The notes under the pieces: generated by a model
Seen by the model: only the letters and a program-made list of their open reading frames with translations
Database searches by the model: none
Told to the model about the DNA's origin: nothing
Source of the DNA: Prochlorococcus sp. AG-347-J21
Lineage (GTDB): Bacteria > Cyanobacteriota > Cyanobacteriia > PCC-6307 > Cyanobiaceae
Length of the DNA: 48,078 nt
Direction of reading: 5' to 3'
Assembly: GCA_003281455.1 (NCBI GenBank)
Contig: QCBX01000011.1
Location: 1 to 48,078, forward strand
Shown: positions 36,567 through 45,981 of the stretch, in pieces
Numbering within the stretch: position 1 is the stretch's first letter
Layout: each line of letters starts with the position of its first letter
Position numbers and translations under genes: made by a program

Positions 36567-37135
36567 TATTTGCTGCGTTTTAAATGTTCTATAGGTTTAA
36601 TAAGTAATAAAAGTGGAAAAAGCATTAAAAAATGATATCCAATCCTACCTAATGAGTATTTCCCTAAATTATATAAAAATAAATTAAATTGACTGTAGAA
36701 TATAATTTGCATGAAGTTGTAAAGTATTCCAGTTAAATGCATAGTACCTATTGCTATAAATCCATTTTTTAAAAAGTTTCCAACATTTATTTTTTTTTTA
36801 GTATTTAAATTATCAATTATTTTAATTAATGGATATAAACCTAATAAATAACCAAAATTTGGAGTGAGCAAATAACCTATTGAACCTCCTTGATGAAAGA
36901 CAGGAAATATAAATAACCCCAAAACTATATATATAGAAAATGCTCTGAAAACAACTTTTTTGTTAAATATAAGTGTTAATAAAATTATGGTTGGAATCTG
37001 CCATGTTATAGGCAACTCAAAGTTATTACTAGATTTATAGATAAAAGGTAGTGGAATATAAACAGGTAACATTGATGTTATTACTAGTAATTGAAGACTC
37101 ACCAGTATCTCAATTAATTTATAAAAATTGAGCAT
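36566..37135 (-). CDS. bioY: Biotin transporter S-component BioY
   Basis: Substrate-binding membrane subunit of an ECF-type biotin importer; in some bacteria BioY works alone. The 189 residues have about six membrane helices and the family signature GGSIGYLLTPNFGYLLG. PVYIPLPF near the N-terminus is also typical. No ECF ATPase or EcfT gene is adjacent. The stop overlaps the lspA start by one base, and the MacB-like permease gene ends... upstream at 37151, leaving a 15-base gap. Confidence 0.88.
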   Translation of the reverse strand: MLNFYKLIEILVSLQLLVITSMLPVYIPLPFIYKSSNNFELPITWQIPTIILLTLIFNKKVVFRAFSIYIVLGLFIFPVFHQGGSIGYLLTPNFGYLLGLYPLIKIIDNLNTKKKINVGNFLKNGFIAIGTMHLTGILYNFMQIIFYSQFNLFLYNLGKYSLGRIGYHFLMLFPLLLLIKPIEHLKRSK

Positions 37136-37150
37136 TATTGTAAATTCAAT

Positions 37151-38383
37151 TTATAAACTTCTCAATGCAACAATTGGATCTAATTTAGAAGCTCTTTTTG
37201 CAGGTAAAACGCCAAAGATTAAACCTATTGATCCTGAAATGATCATGGTAGAAAAGGTAGTTGTAATTCCTACTGATGCAGGAAGTGGTGTTATCAGAGA
37301 TAAAAGAAAAACACCAGATAATCCCGTTGTTGTTCCAATTAATCCTCCAATTGTTGATAAAATTAATGCCTCAATTAAAAATTGAATCAATATATCTGAT
37401 TGTTTAGCTCCTATTGCTTTTCTAAGTCCAATCTCTTCAGTTCTTTCGCTTACAGAAACGAGCATAATATTCATTATGCCTATGCCTCCAACCACTAAAG
37501 ATACTGCCCCAATACCAGCCAATAAAAACGTTAGACCACTTGTTATGTTAGTTACTATATTCAACGCATCTTCTTGTGATCTAACCGCAAAGTCATCATC
37601 TCTGATTATTTTATGTCTTTGTCTTAATAAGTTAGTAATCTGAAATTTAGCTGCACTAGTTGCATTTTTATTTATCGCTTCAACACTAATGAAACTTAAA
37701 CTTACTCCATATGTCGGGTCCTTACCTGTAATTCTATTGACCATGGTGGTTAATGGAATATAAGCATTTTTGTCTTGATTACTTCCAAATACAGCACCTT
37801 TTGGTTTTAGTATTCCGATAATTTCATAAGTATGATCTTTAATTCTTATTTTTTTCCCAAGTGTTGAAGATTTATCTTTGAAAAATTCGTCTTTAAGATC
37901 AGGACCTATTACAACATAACTTCTTGCACTATTAACATCATTTTTTGATAAAAATCTTCCCTTATCTACTTCAAAGCTTCTTACTTCAAGAAATTCAGGA
38001 GTAACTCCAGCAATTGATATATTTAAACTTTTAGAATTTGATTGCACTATTTCGTTAGCAGAGATTTGAGGAGCTACTTTTTTAACTGTTGGTACTTGAT
38101 TGCTTATTGCTACCGCATCTTCTAAAACTAGGTTTTTAGGAAATGAAATACCTCTTCTTCTTGTGTCATTATTTCCAGGAACAATGAATAAAACATTGGC
38201 ACCTAAATTACTTAATTGGTTTTTTGCTAATGTTTGAGCACCTCTACCAAGTCCAACAAGTGTAATAACTGAAGCATTTCCTATGATTATCCCAAGCATT
38301 GTTAACGAACTTCTCAATTTGTTTGATACTAAGGTTTTTGTAGCCATGCCGAAGGCTTCTTTTATTGAGATATTCCTAGACAT
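37151..38383 (-). CDS. MacB/FtsX-type ABC transporter permease
   Basis: The 410 residues have an N-terminal membrane helix (SSLTMLGIIIGNASVITLVG), a large extracytoplasmic MacB_PCD domain (about 50-250) with NNDTRRRGISFPKNL, and a C-terminal FtsX domain of three helices with GGIGIMNIMLVSVSERTEE and GLRKAIGAKQSDIL. These proteins form mechanotransmission exporters with an ATPase; none is adjacent here. The start overlaps the pyk stop by 8 bases, so it is probably read from the pyk transcript. Confidence 0.92.
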   Translation of the reverse strand: MSRNISIKEAFGMATKTLVSNKLRSSLTMLGIIIGNASVITLVGLGRGAQTLAKNQLSNLGANVLFIVPGNNDTRRRGISFPKNLVLEDAVAISNQVPTVKKVAPQISANEIVQSNSKSLNISIAGVTPEFLEVRSFEVDKGRFLSKNDVNSARSYVVIGPDLKDEFFKDKSSTLGKKIRIKDHTYEIIGILKPKGAVFGSNQDKNAYIPLTTMVNRITGKDPTYGVSLSFISVEAINKNATSAAKFQITNLLRQRHKIIRDDDFAVRSQEDALNIVTNITSGLTFLLAGIGAVSLVVGGIGIMNIMLVSVSERTEEIGLRKAIGAKQSDILIQFLIEALILSTIGGLIGTTTGLSGVFLLSLITPLPASVGITTTFSTMIISGSIGLIFGVLPAKRASKLDPIVALRSL

Positions 38384-40169
38384 ATTTATATTTATCTATT
38401 GCATTATCATCATCTTCAATTTGACCCATGTATATAACACCTTCATTAAGCTGGAGTGTAATAAGGTCACCATTACAGATTTGATGATTATCCATATTTT
38501 CTAAATTACAAATTGTAGATATCTTTTTATTATTTTTGTTAAAAAAAGCATAAACATCATTTACACTTTGGTTCGTAACAATACCGGCAATATTTTTACT
38601 CATTGGAATATTTTTCATTAATTCCTTCGGAACAAATAATATTTCTCCTGGGCTAATTAAAGATAAATCAAGATTATTCTTAATTATTCTTGCTTTACCT
38701 GTAACACCGATTTCCCCTATTGAAATTCCTCTTGATACAATCTTTCTTACTAAACCGACTTTTATTAAATCTGTAGAGCCGCTAATACCAGTTAATGTAC
38801 CTGCGGTTTGGACTACTAAATCTCCTTGATTTAAGATCCCCATCTCCTGAGCAATTTGCATAGCTAAACTAAAAGTTTTTGCTGTTCTTTCATCATTTTT
38901 AACTACTATTGGAGTAACTCCCCAAACAAGTTGTAATCTTCTCGCTACACTCCTCTCTGTCGTAGTTGCTAAAATAGGTGTTGGTGGTCTGAACTTACTT
39001 ACATTTCGAGCGGTAGAACCTGATTTTGTTAAGGGGATTATAGCTCCTGCTTCAAGTTGTCTAGCTATATTACTTACTGCTGCACTAATAGCATTTGGGA
39101 TTGTACTGGGTAAGTGGCTTTCAATAGCCTTAAGTGGATAATCTCTTTCAATTCTTCTTGCTATGGTTGCCATCGTTTCTACTGCCTCTACAGGATAATC
39201 GCCAACTGCAGTTTCGTTTGAAAGCATTACAGCATCTGTACCATCCAGAATTGCATTTGCAACATCACTAACTTCGGCTCTAGTTGGTCTCGGATTCGAA
39301 GCCATCGAATCAAGCATTTGAGTCGCTGTAATTATTGGGATACCTAATGAATTAGCTTTTCTTATTAATTCCTTTTGTAAAAGAGGAACTTCTTCAGCAG
39401 GCATTTCTACTCCCAAATCACCTCTTGCAACCATAACCCCATCACATAAGGGTAATACTGTATCGATCTGATCGATTGCTTCAAATTTTTCTATTTTTGC
39501 GACTACAGGAGTTGAATGCCCATTTTTGTTTATTAAATCTTTTATCTCATTTATATCGGAAGGATTTCTTACGAAACTTAGTGCTATCCAATCAACACCT
39601 TCAGATAAACCGAATTTTAAATCCTCTTTATCTTTTTCTGTTAATGCTTTTACTGATAATTGAACATCTGGAAAATTAACACCTTTATTGTTTGAAAGAA
39701 CCCCTCCTACAGTTACTATGCAATCCAAATTATTCGAATTTATATCAACTTTTTCTACAATCATTTCTATTTTTCCATCATCTAAAAGTATTCTTTTCCC
39801 TTCGCTAACTTCTTGAGAAAGTTTGTCGTAGGTTACATTTGCAATAGTATTTGAACATTCGACTTCATTTGATGTCAGAGTAAATTTATCGCCTTTTTTA
39901 ACTTTTACTGGCCCATCTTTAAATCGCCCTAATCGTATTTTAGGTCCTTGAAGATCTTGCAATATTCCAATATCTATATCTAATTTTTTTGATACTTCTC
40001 TTATGGTTTTTATTCTCTCAGCATGATCTTTATGATCTCCATGTGAGAAATTTAATCTGAATGTTGTTACTCCAGCTTTAATTAAATTTGTAATTATCTC
40101 TTCAGATTGAGTTGCAGGGCCAATAGTTGCTACTATTTTTGTTCTTCTTTTTAAATCAATATTCGACAT
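38376..40169 (-). CDS. pyk: Pyruvate kinase, long form with C-terminal domain
   Basis: Converts PEP and ADP to pyruvate and ATP. The 597 residues carry TIGPATQS (15-22), catalytic Lys225 in VAKIEKFEAI, VARGDLGVEMP (247-257) and TATQMLDSMA (281-290). After the normal allosteric domain (to about 475) comes an extra domain resembling the PEP-utiliser mobile domain (ARIIKNNLDLSLISPGEILF). It lacks the active histidine motif, so it is probably structural or regulatory. The last 8 bases overlap the permease start. Confidence 0.96.
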   Translation of the reverse strand: MSNIDLKRRTKIVATIGPATQSEEIITNLIKAGVTTFRLNFSHGDHKDHAERIKTIREVSKKLDIDIGILQDLQGPKIRLGRFKDGPVKVKKGDKFTLTSNEVECSNTIANVTYDKLSQEVSEGKRILLDDGKIEMIVEKVDINSNNLDCIVTVGGVLSNNKGVNFPDVQLSVKALTEKDKEDLKFGLSEGVDWIALSFVRNPSDINEIKDLINKNGHSTPVVAKIEKFEAIDQIDTVLPLCDGVMVARGDLGVEMPAEEVPLLQKELIRKANSLGIPIITATQMLDSMASNPRPTRAEVSDVANAILDGTDAVMLSNETAVGDYPVEAVETMATIARRIERDYPLKAIESHLPSTIPNAISAAVSNIARQLEAGAIIPLTKSGSTARNVSKFRPPTPILATTTERSVARRLQLVWGVTPIVVKNDERTAKTFSLAMQIAQEMGILNQGDLVVQTAGTLTGISGSTDLIKVGLVRKIVSRGISIGEIGVTGKARIIKNNLDLSLISPGEILFVPKELMKNIPMSKNIAGIVTNQSVNDVYAFFNKNNKKISTICNLENMDNHQICNGDLITLQLNEGVIYMGQIEDDDNAIDKYKYV

Positions 40170-40230
40170 ATATAGATAATATTGCTAGATATAAATAAAT
40201 TTACCATACCCAAAGTTAGTTATTTAAGTC

Positions 40231-40560
40231 ATGGATTTTAAAACTTATCAGAAAAAAGCCAGAGAAACAGCACAATATCCAGATTTAGGCTCAAATAATA
40301 TTTATCCAACTCTTGGTTTAGTTGGAGAGGCTGGTGAAGTGGCAGAAAAAGTAAAAAAAGTTATAAGAGATAAAAATGGAATATTTGATAAAGAATCAAA
40401 ATTAGCTATTAAAAAAGAGTTAGGAGATGTTTTGTGGTATATATCAAATCTTTGTTCAGAATTAAATTTTAATTTGGAGGATGTTGCATTACTAAACCTT
40501 GAAAAATTAAAACTTAGAGCTGCTAAAGGGAAGATAAGTGGTTCTGGAGATGATAGATAA
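40231..40560 (+). CDS. MazG-like nucleotide pyrophosphohydrolase
   Basis: A 109-residue single-domain MazG-type protein. The metal-binding pattern is seen in LVGEAGEVAEKVKKV (Glu33, Glu36 region) and ELGDVLWYISNLCSEL (Glu63, Asp66). The family hydrolyses (d)NTPs, often non-canonical ones, or regulates ppGpp-related pools. The substrate is unknown. Divergent from pyk (61-base gap) and convergent with the YggT gene, whose stop is 2 bases beyond. Confidence 0.87.
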   Translation: MDFKTYQKKARETAQYPDLGSNNIYPTLGLVGEAGEVAEKVKKVIRDKNGIFDKESKLAIKKELGDVLWYISNLCSELNFNLEDVALLNLEKLKLRAAKGKISGSGDDR

Positions 40561-40562
40561 AT

Positions 40563-40841
40563 TTAGCTATAACCTAAGCTGGCATACTGGAGATTTGTAA
40601 TTAAATTTTGAATAACATTTAAAAGTAAAAATGCTAATAAAGATGAAATATCAAATCCACCTATTGGAGGGATAATACCCCTAAAAATGTTTAAGTATGG
40701 ATCTGTGATAGAAGTTAATGCAGATAAAACACCGTTACTCCAATCAATACCTGGAAACCATGTAAGTAAAATTCTTATTATCAATATGAATGAATAAATT
40801 GATAAAGTTTGGCCCAGAACTGCAAAAATCTCAGATAACAT
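40563..40841 (-). CDS. YggT family membrane protein
   Basis: A 92-residue protein with two membrane helices (about 3-27 and 68-85) around the family motif RILLTWFPGIDW and SITDPYLNIFRGIIPPIGG. Cyanobacterial and plastid YggT (Ycf19/CCB3) homologues affect nucleoid, division or cytochrome b6 maturation; which applies here is unknown. It lies 38 bases downstream of scpB on the same strand. Confidence 0.9.
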   Translation of the reverse strand: MLSEIFAVLGQTLSIYSFILIIRILLTWFPGIDWSNGVLSALTSITDPYLNIFRGIIPPIGGFDISSLLAFLLLNVIQNLITNLQYASLGYS

Positions 40842-40879
40842 TATCTTTTCGTAATTTAATATATCCTAACATTTACTTA

Positions 40880-41341
40880 TTATTGCTGCTTATTATTACT
40901 ACTTCCAATATTTGAGAGATATTCATTACTTACAGCAAAAGTTTGAAAAAACTTTTCTGATAATGATAACCAATATGATCTACCATCTTTTTGCTTCCGT
41001 TTGACGATAAATTTTTTTTCTAATAATTCTTTAATATGATCATAAGCTCCTGAACCTCGAAGAAGTATAAGATCCGATTGCAAGATCTTTTTTTTGATAG
41101 CAATAGTTGCCAATGTCCTCAATTCGGATGTTTTCAAATCAGAAGGAAGCAAATCATCGACGAATTCATTAAGATTAGATTTTAGTTCGAGAGAAAAACT
41201 GTTATTAACAGCATTTAATTCAATAGCTGATTTAGGATTAGAGTATTTATTTTTTAGATCTTTAATTGCATCATTTATTGAGTTGATATCAGAATTAGTA
41301 ATATCTGAAAGTTCCTTTTTTGTTATTGGTCTGCCTTTCAA
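40880..41341 (-). CDS. scpB: Segregation and condensation protein B
   Basis: Winged-helix subunit of the SMC-ScpAB condensin. Typical blocks are LKGRPITKKELSD, LRTLATIAIKKKI, DLILLRGSGAYDHIKELL and RKQKDGRSYWLSLSEKF. The first standard start is a TTG at 41341, inside the conserved first helix. Upstream in the same frame the conserved LVTKVEAVLYLKGRP reads on, open back to the ilvA stop, but with no ATG, GTG or TTG. The true start is probably a rare codon (ATT at 41431 or 41422 are candidates), or the start was lost. The frame is the same as that of ilvA upstream, with TAA ATT TAA between them. Confidence 0.86.
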   Translation of the reverse strand: MKGRPITKKELSDITNSDINSINDAIKDLKNKYSNPKSAIELNAVNNSFSLELKSNLNEFVDDLLPSDLKTSELRTLATIAIKKKILQSDLILLRGSGAYDHIKELLEKKFIVKRKQKDGRSYWLSLSEKFFQTFAVSNEYLSNIGSSNNKQQ

Positions 41342-41452
41342 ATATAGAACAGCTTCAACTTTAGTAACTAGATCTATATCAGATATTGGCGTGGCATTTA
41401 GATCAGATTGATTGATTTTAATTACCGAAATCTTTTCTAATTTACCTTAAAT

Positions 41453-42994
41453 TTAATCTGATGCACCAAGGAATAATTTATATGTATCGTTTTGAGTTTC
41501 ATCCCAGAATTTATAACCCAGAATTCTTACAAATTTATTCCATTCTAAAATATCATTTTTATCGATTAAAACTCCAATAACAATTTTCCCTACATCAGCA
41601 CCATAATTCCTATAATGAAATACGCTTATAGACCAATTAGATTTCATATTATTTAAGAAATTTATTAAAGCGCCAGGCCTTTCAGGAAACTCAAATCTGT
41701 ATAAAAGCTCAACAAAGTTTCTATTATCCATTTCTTTAAAATTCCTTGGTAATCTTCCACCTACCATATGTCTGAGATGATTTTTAGATAATTCATCATC
41801 GCTTATGTCAATAAATGAGTAATCTGAATTTCTAAATATATTTAAAAGATTTTTTTTATCATTTAAACCATAGACTTGAACTCCTACAAAGATCTGAGCA
41901 TACTTAGAATTAGACATCCTATAGCTAAATTCAGTTAAATTTCTATTATCAAGTAATTTACAAAAATCAATTAAACTTCCAGCACGTTCAGGAATTTCAA
42001 CAGCCATCATTACTTCTTTACACTCTCCAAGTTCTGCTCTTTCTGCTACAAATCTAAGTCTCTCAAAATTCATATTTGCACCACATGCAATCGCAACCAT
42101 TTTTCTATTTGAATGGTTCGAATTTAAAATATCTTTTTTCATCCCTGCAATTGATAATGCTCCTGCGGGCTCTAGTATTGATCTAGTATCCTCAAAAACA
42201 TCTTTTATAGCAGCACATATTTCATCAGTATTAACCCTAATCATCTTATCAATATATTTTCTACCAATATCAAAAGTATTTTTACCAATTTTTTTAACGG
42301 CTACACCATCTGCAAATTGACCGACAGAGGGTAATTCCACTATTTTTTCTTCTTCCAAGGATTTTGTCATAGCATCTGCATCTTCAGGTTCTACTCCAAT
42401 TATTTTTACTTCAGGCCATACTTTTTTAGCATATAAGGATATTCCTGATATCAACCCACCACCACCTACAGCAATATAAATTGCATAAGGCTTGTCGTTA
42501 AGCTGCTGCTCAAGTTCAATAGCTATAGTTCCTTGCCCTGCTATAACATCTGGATCATCAAAAGGATGGATAAAGCATAAATTTCTCTCTTCGCTAATCC
42601 TTATTGCTTCTTTGTAAGTTTCATCATAATTATCACCATATAATATAACTTTTGCTTTCAAATTTTTTACTGCATTAACTTTTACTAAAGGTGTTGTAAT
42701 GGGCATTAATATGGTTGCTTGGCAATTTAACTTCAGAGCACTAAGTGCTACCCCTTGAGCATGATTGCCGGCACTTGAAGTAATTACTCCCTGTGCAAGC
42801 TGTGATTTACTAAGCTTACTCATTTTGTTATATGCACCTCTTATTTTGAATGAAAATACATCTTGAAGATCTTCTCTTTTTAGAAAAACTTCATTATTTA
42901 GTGTGTTACTTAAATTATGAGCTTTGTCTAGCGGTGTTTTTTTTGCTACTTCATAGACTTCCGCTTGAAGTATTTTTTCAAAATAATCATTCAT
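41453..42994 (-). CDS. ilvA: Threonine ammonia-lyase (biosynthetic)
   Basis: Converts threonine to 2-oxobutanoate, the first step of isoleucine synthesis. The 513 residues have an N-terminal PLP domain with Lys50 (FSFKIRGAYNK), SSAGNHAQGVALSA and the glycine loop AVGGGGLISGIS. Two C-terminal ACT-like regulatory domains follow (about 325-400 and 425-505), each with an F/IPERAGSLI or FPERPGALI start, as in isoleucine-regulated enzymes. Divergent from dxs with a 116-base gap; scpB follows. Confidence 0.97.
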   Translation of the reverse strand: MNDYFEKILQAEVYEVAKKTPLDKAHNLSNTLNNEVFLKREDLQDVFSFKIRGAYNKMSKLSKSQLAQGVITSSAGNHAQGVALSALKLNCQATILMPITTPLVKVNAVKNLKAKVILYGDNYDETYKEAIRISEERNLCFIHPFDDPDVIAGQGTIAIELEQQLNDKPYAIYIAVGGGGLISGISLYAKKVWPEVKIIGVEPEDADAMTKSLEEEKIVELPSVGQFADGVAVKKIGKNTFDIGRKYIDKMIRVNTDEICAAIKDVFEDTRSILEPAGALSIAGMKKDILNSNHSNRKMVAIACGANMNFERLRFVAERAELGECKEVMMAVEIPERAGSLIDFCKLLDNRNLTEFSYRMSNSKYAQIFVGVQVYGLNDKKNLLNIFRNSDYSFIDISDDELSKNHLRHMVGGRLPRNFKEMDNRNFVELLYRFEFPERPGALINFLNNMKSNWSISVFHYRNYGADVGKIVIGVLIDKNDILEWNKFVRILGYKFWDETQNDTYKLFLGASD

Positions 42995-43065
42995 ATATAT
43001 ATTTTTAGCATTAATTATTAATCTAATAAAACATTACATGATCTATTTCAAAAAAAATACTCATT

Positions 43066-43094
43066 TTGCACCTCGACGTTTTAGATTATATAGA
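43066..43094 (+). promoter_or_regulatory. Candidate sigma-70 promoter of dxs
   Basis: TTGCAC (43066-43071) and TATAGA (43089-43094) with a 17-base spacer form a near-consensus promoter. Transcription would start near 43101, only about 10 bases before the dxs ATG at 43111, leaving almost no leader and no ribosome-binding site. The rest of the gap to ilvA (42995-43065) shows nothing else clear. Confidence 0.6.
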
Positions 43095-43110
43095 TACCAA
43101 TATTTGTTAA

Positions 43111-45000
43111 ATGCTTTTAAGTGAGTTAAGTCATCCAAATCAACTTCATGGCTTAACAATTTCACAATTAGAGGAAATTGCTTGTCAAATTAGAGAAAGA
43201 CATCTTCAAGTAGTATCTACAAGTGGTGGACATCTTGGTCCTGGATTAGGTGTAGTTGAGCTTACGTTGGCTTTATATCAAACTCTTGATCTTGATTTCG
43301 ATAAAGTTGTCTGGGATGTAGGTCATCAAGGTTATCCTCATAAATTAATAACCGGACGTTTCAGTCAATTTGATTCTCTAAGGCAACAAAATGGAGTCGC
43401 TGGATATCTAAAAAGAAGTGAAAGTAAATTTGATCATTTTGGTGCTGGACATGCAAGTACTTCTATTTCTGCTGCTTTAGGAATGGCAATAGCAAGAGAT
43501 AGAAAAGGTGAAAATTATAAATGTGTCGCTGTTATTGGAGATGGAGCACTAACTGGAGGAATGGCATTAGAAGCTATAAATCATGCAGGTCACTTACCAA
43601 ATACCCCTTTAGTTGTAGTATTGAACGATAATGACATGTCTATTTCACCTCCGGTAGGAGCCCTTTCATCTTACTTAAATAAAGTTAGGGTAAGTCCACC
43701 ATTGCAATTTTTGTCCGATAGTGTTCAAGAAAGTGTAAAAAATATTCCCTTAATTGGCAAGGATATTCCAGAAGAACTAAAAAATATTAAAGGAAGCGTT
43801 AGACGACTATCTGTGCCTAAGGTTGGAGCTGTTTTTGAAGAACTTGGATTTACATATATGGGTCCAATTGATGGTCATGATATTGGAAATTTAGTTAAGA
43901 CCTTTAACGCTGCCCATAAACTTAAAAGACCTGTACTTGTTCATGTTGTCACAACAAAAGGGAAGGGTTACCCATATGCAGAAGCAGATCAGGTTGGATA
44001 TCATGCACAGTCTGCATTTGATCTTACAACGGGCAAATCTATTCCATCAAAGAAACCTAAGCCTGTTAGTTATAGTAAAATATTTGGTCAAACCTTATTA
44101 AAAATATGTGAGCAAGATAGCAAAGTCGTTGGCATTACAGCTGCAATGGCTACAGGTACTGGTTTAGATATATTGCAAAAAAATATCCCTGATCAATACA
44201 TCGATGTTGGAATAGCAGAACAACATGCAGTTACTCTTGCGGCAGGAATGTCTTGCGATGGTCTTAAACCTGTTGTAGCTATTTATAGTACTTTTCTTCA
44301 ACGTGCTTTCGATCAATTAATTCATGATGTAGGGATACAAAATTTACCTGTATCGTTTGTACTTGATAGAGCTGGTATAGTTGGGGCTGACGGTCCTACT
44401 CATCAAGGTCAGTACGATATCAGTTATATGAGATCTATACCTAATTTTGTATTGATGGCACCAAAAGATGAGTCTGAATTACAGAGAATGTTAATAACTT
44501 CAATTAACCATAATGGTCCTACGGCTTTACGAATACCAAGAGGTTCGGGATTAGGGGTGGCTGTAATGGATGAGGGTTGGGAACCTTTGAATATAGGCGA
44601 AGCTGAAATACTTGAAGAAGGAGAAGATATTTTAATTATTGCTTATGGATCAATGGTTGCATCAGCTATTGAAACTGCAAAGATCCTAAAAAATATGAAC
44701 GTTAATGCATGTATTGTTAATGCAAGATTTGTGAAACCTCTAGATAAAAATCTTATTATGCCTTTAGTAAGTAGAATTCAAAAAGTGGTGACTATGGAAG
44801 AAGGAACCTTAATTGGTGGATTTGGTTCTGCAATAGTTGAATTACTTAACGATAATGAAGTAAACATTCCTGTATACAGGATAGGTATACCTGATGTTTT
44901 AGTAGATCATGCTTCACCTGACCAGAGTAAAGAAAAATTAGGACTTAAGCCTGATCAGATGGCAGATAAAATTGTTAAGAAATTTAAGTTAAATAATTAA
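43111..45000 (+). CDS. dxs: 1-deoxy-D-xylulose-5-phosphate synthase
   Basis: First and rate-controlling enzyme of the MEP isoprenoid pathway, condensing pyruvate and glyceraldehyde-3-phosphate with thiamine diphosphate. The 629 residues show [14 protein letters not shown] (39-52), the ThDP motif [13 protein letters not shown] from residue 143, [16 protein letters not shown], and [16 protein letters not shown] in the pyrimidine domain. The C-terminal transketolase domain is complete. It ends 19 bases before the convergent psaK stop. Confidence 0.98.
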   Translation: MLLSELSHPNQLHGLTISQLEEIACQIRERHLQVVSTSGGHLGPGLGVVELTLALYQTLDLDFDKVVWDVGHQGYPHKLITGRFSQFDSLRQQNGVAGYLKRSESKFDHFGAGHASTSISAALGMAIARDRKGENYKCVAVIGDGALTGGMALEAINHAGHLPNTPLVVVLNDNDMSISPPVGALSSYLNKVRVSPPLQFLSDSVQESVKNIPLIGKDIPEELKNIKGSVRRLSVPKVGAVFEELGFTYMGPIDGHDIGNLVKTFNAAHKLKRPVLVHVVTTKGKGYPYAEADQVGYHAQSAFDLTTGKSIPSKKPKPVSYSKIFGQTLLKICEQDSKVVGITAAMATGTGLDILQKNIPDQYIDVGIAEQHAVTLAAGMSCDGLKPVVAIYSTFLQRAFDQLIHDVGIQNLPVSFVLDRAGIVGADGPTHQGQYDISYMRSIPNFVLMAPKDESELQRMLITSINHNGPTALRIPRGSGLGVAVMDEGWEPLNIGEAEILEEGEDILIIAYGSMVASAIETAKILKNMNVNACIVNARFVKPLDKNLIMPLVSRIQKVVTMEEGTLIGGFGSAIVELLNDNEVNIPVYRIGIPDVLVDHASPDQSKEKLGLKPDQMADKIVKKFKLNN

Positions 45001-45019
45001 AAATTTAATAAATAAATTT

Positions 45020-45280
45020 TTATAAAACACCACGTGAGGCTAATCCTAAAATTGCACCAATTCCAAAGATATGACCTAGGCAATTAGCACCTACAACTGA
45101 TGCGTGACTTAAACCACCATAGAATTTTGAATTAGGTATTTCAAACCCTTCATTTGGTTTTCTTATAGTTGCTCTGGCAATTGCATAAGCAAAAACATTA
45201 CATGCAATCATTACGACGGCACACTTTGGAGACCAAGAAAAAGTTGCTGGATCTGCAGCTGCAAATAATGTAGTAAACAT
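45020..45280 (-). CDS. psaK: Photosystem I reaction-centre subunit PsaK
   Basis: Small peripheral two-helix subunit of photosystem I. The 86 residues have a processed-like N-terminus (MFTTLFAAADPATFSWSPK), a first helix around 20-40, the loop ATIRKPNEGFEIPNSKFYGG, and a second helix with LSHASVVGANCLGHIFGIG, all diagnostic. A TTGTGT/TAGAGA-like pair on the minus strand in the 66-base gap upstream may be its promoter. Confidence 0.95.
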   Translation of the reverse strand: MFTTLFAAADPATFSWSPKCAVVMIACNVFAYAIARATIRKPNEGFEIPNSKFYGGLSHASVVGANCLGHIFGIGAILGLASRGVL

Positions 45281-45346
45281 AAAAAATCGTTATTTTTATA
45301 TATTCTCTAATACTTTTACCTAAAAAACACAAAATTGTAAAAGGTC

Positions 45347-45682
45347 TTAAGAGTTGTTTACTTCTAAGCTATTTAACAACCTTATAAATCCAAACAAAAT
45401 AACAAAATCACTTAAAGTTAGGAAGGATTCTGCTAAACCATGCAGAAAGTCAACCTCAACAAGGGTTTTATTATAGTAATTTAGTGTGAAGATAGATACC
45501 AAAATAGTTATCGATACGAATAAAACAGTTAAGGAAAATCCTGTTTTTACAAAATTATTAACAGATTTTATTTTATATAAGTAGAACAAAAATATTGCAT
45601 AAGGAATTATTGATACTGCGAACACAAATGTGTTATCGATTGAACCTAATTTTTCTATAAGTTTTAAAAATAAATCATTCAT
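45347..45682 (-). CDS. DUF3593 membrane protein
   Basis: A 111-residue integral membrane protein with about three helices (15-37, 46-68 and 86-103). The C-terminal part LHGLAESFLTLSDFVILFG and its pairing with a DUF2499 gene identify DUF3593, known in cyanobacteria and plant plastids. Function is unknown. It overlaps the upstream DUF2499 gene by 8 bases, which indicates coupled translation. Confidence 0.82.
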   Translation of the reverse strand: MNDLFLKLIEKLGSIDNTFVFAVSIIPYAIFLFYLYKIKSVNNFVKTGFSLTVLFVSITILVSIFTLNYYNKTLVEVDFLHGLAESFLTLSDFVILFGFIRLLNSLEVNNS

Positions 45683-45977
45683 AAGTCTCTTTTCCTCTAA
45701 AAATCTTTATTGCTGCTAAGGCTAATGTTGAATTTCCTATTAATGTAAATATTCCTTGAAGTGATACTAGACCGTAAAGATTTTCCTGGTTGTCATATAT
45801 ATGCCAAGTGATCGCACACATAGCACCTATTAAGTTTGGGACCATAGCGAGGCTTAACCAAAAAAATAAATTATATTTTTCATATGTAGAAATTTTTTTT
45901 ATGACAAATATGGCAACAATCCATTCTATTACTGATGAGATATGTATTAACCAAGTTCCAAATGATAATTCGTGCAA
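45675..45977 (-). CDS. DUF2499 membrane protein
   Basis: A 100-residue protein with three membrane helices. The blocks HELSFGTWLIHISSVIEWIV, WLSLAMVPNLIGAMCAITWH and LQGIFTLIGNSTLALAA match DUF2499, a family of oxygenic phototrophs including plants. Function is unknown, possibly in thylakoids. It lies 4 bases after the peroxiredoxin gene and overlaps DUF3593 by 8 bases, so these three genes form one unit. Confidence 0.86.
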   Translation of the reverse strand: MHELSFGTWLIHISSVIEWIVAIFVIKKISTYEKYNLFFWLSLAMVPNLIGAMCAITWHIYDNQENLYGLVSLQGIFTLIGNSTLALAAIKIFRGKETYE

Positions 45978-45981
45978 AATT

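Noticed and set aside
37128..37385. Plus-strand open frame of 85 codons opposite the MacB-like permease
   Set aside because: It is a shadow of the strongly recognised permease gene on the minus strand.
45001..45019. AAATTTA and TAAATTT repeats between dxs and psaK as a bidirectional terminator
   Set aside because: Only 7 A/T pairs; too weak to separate from background in this base composition.
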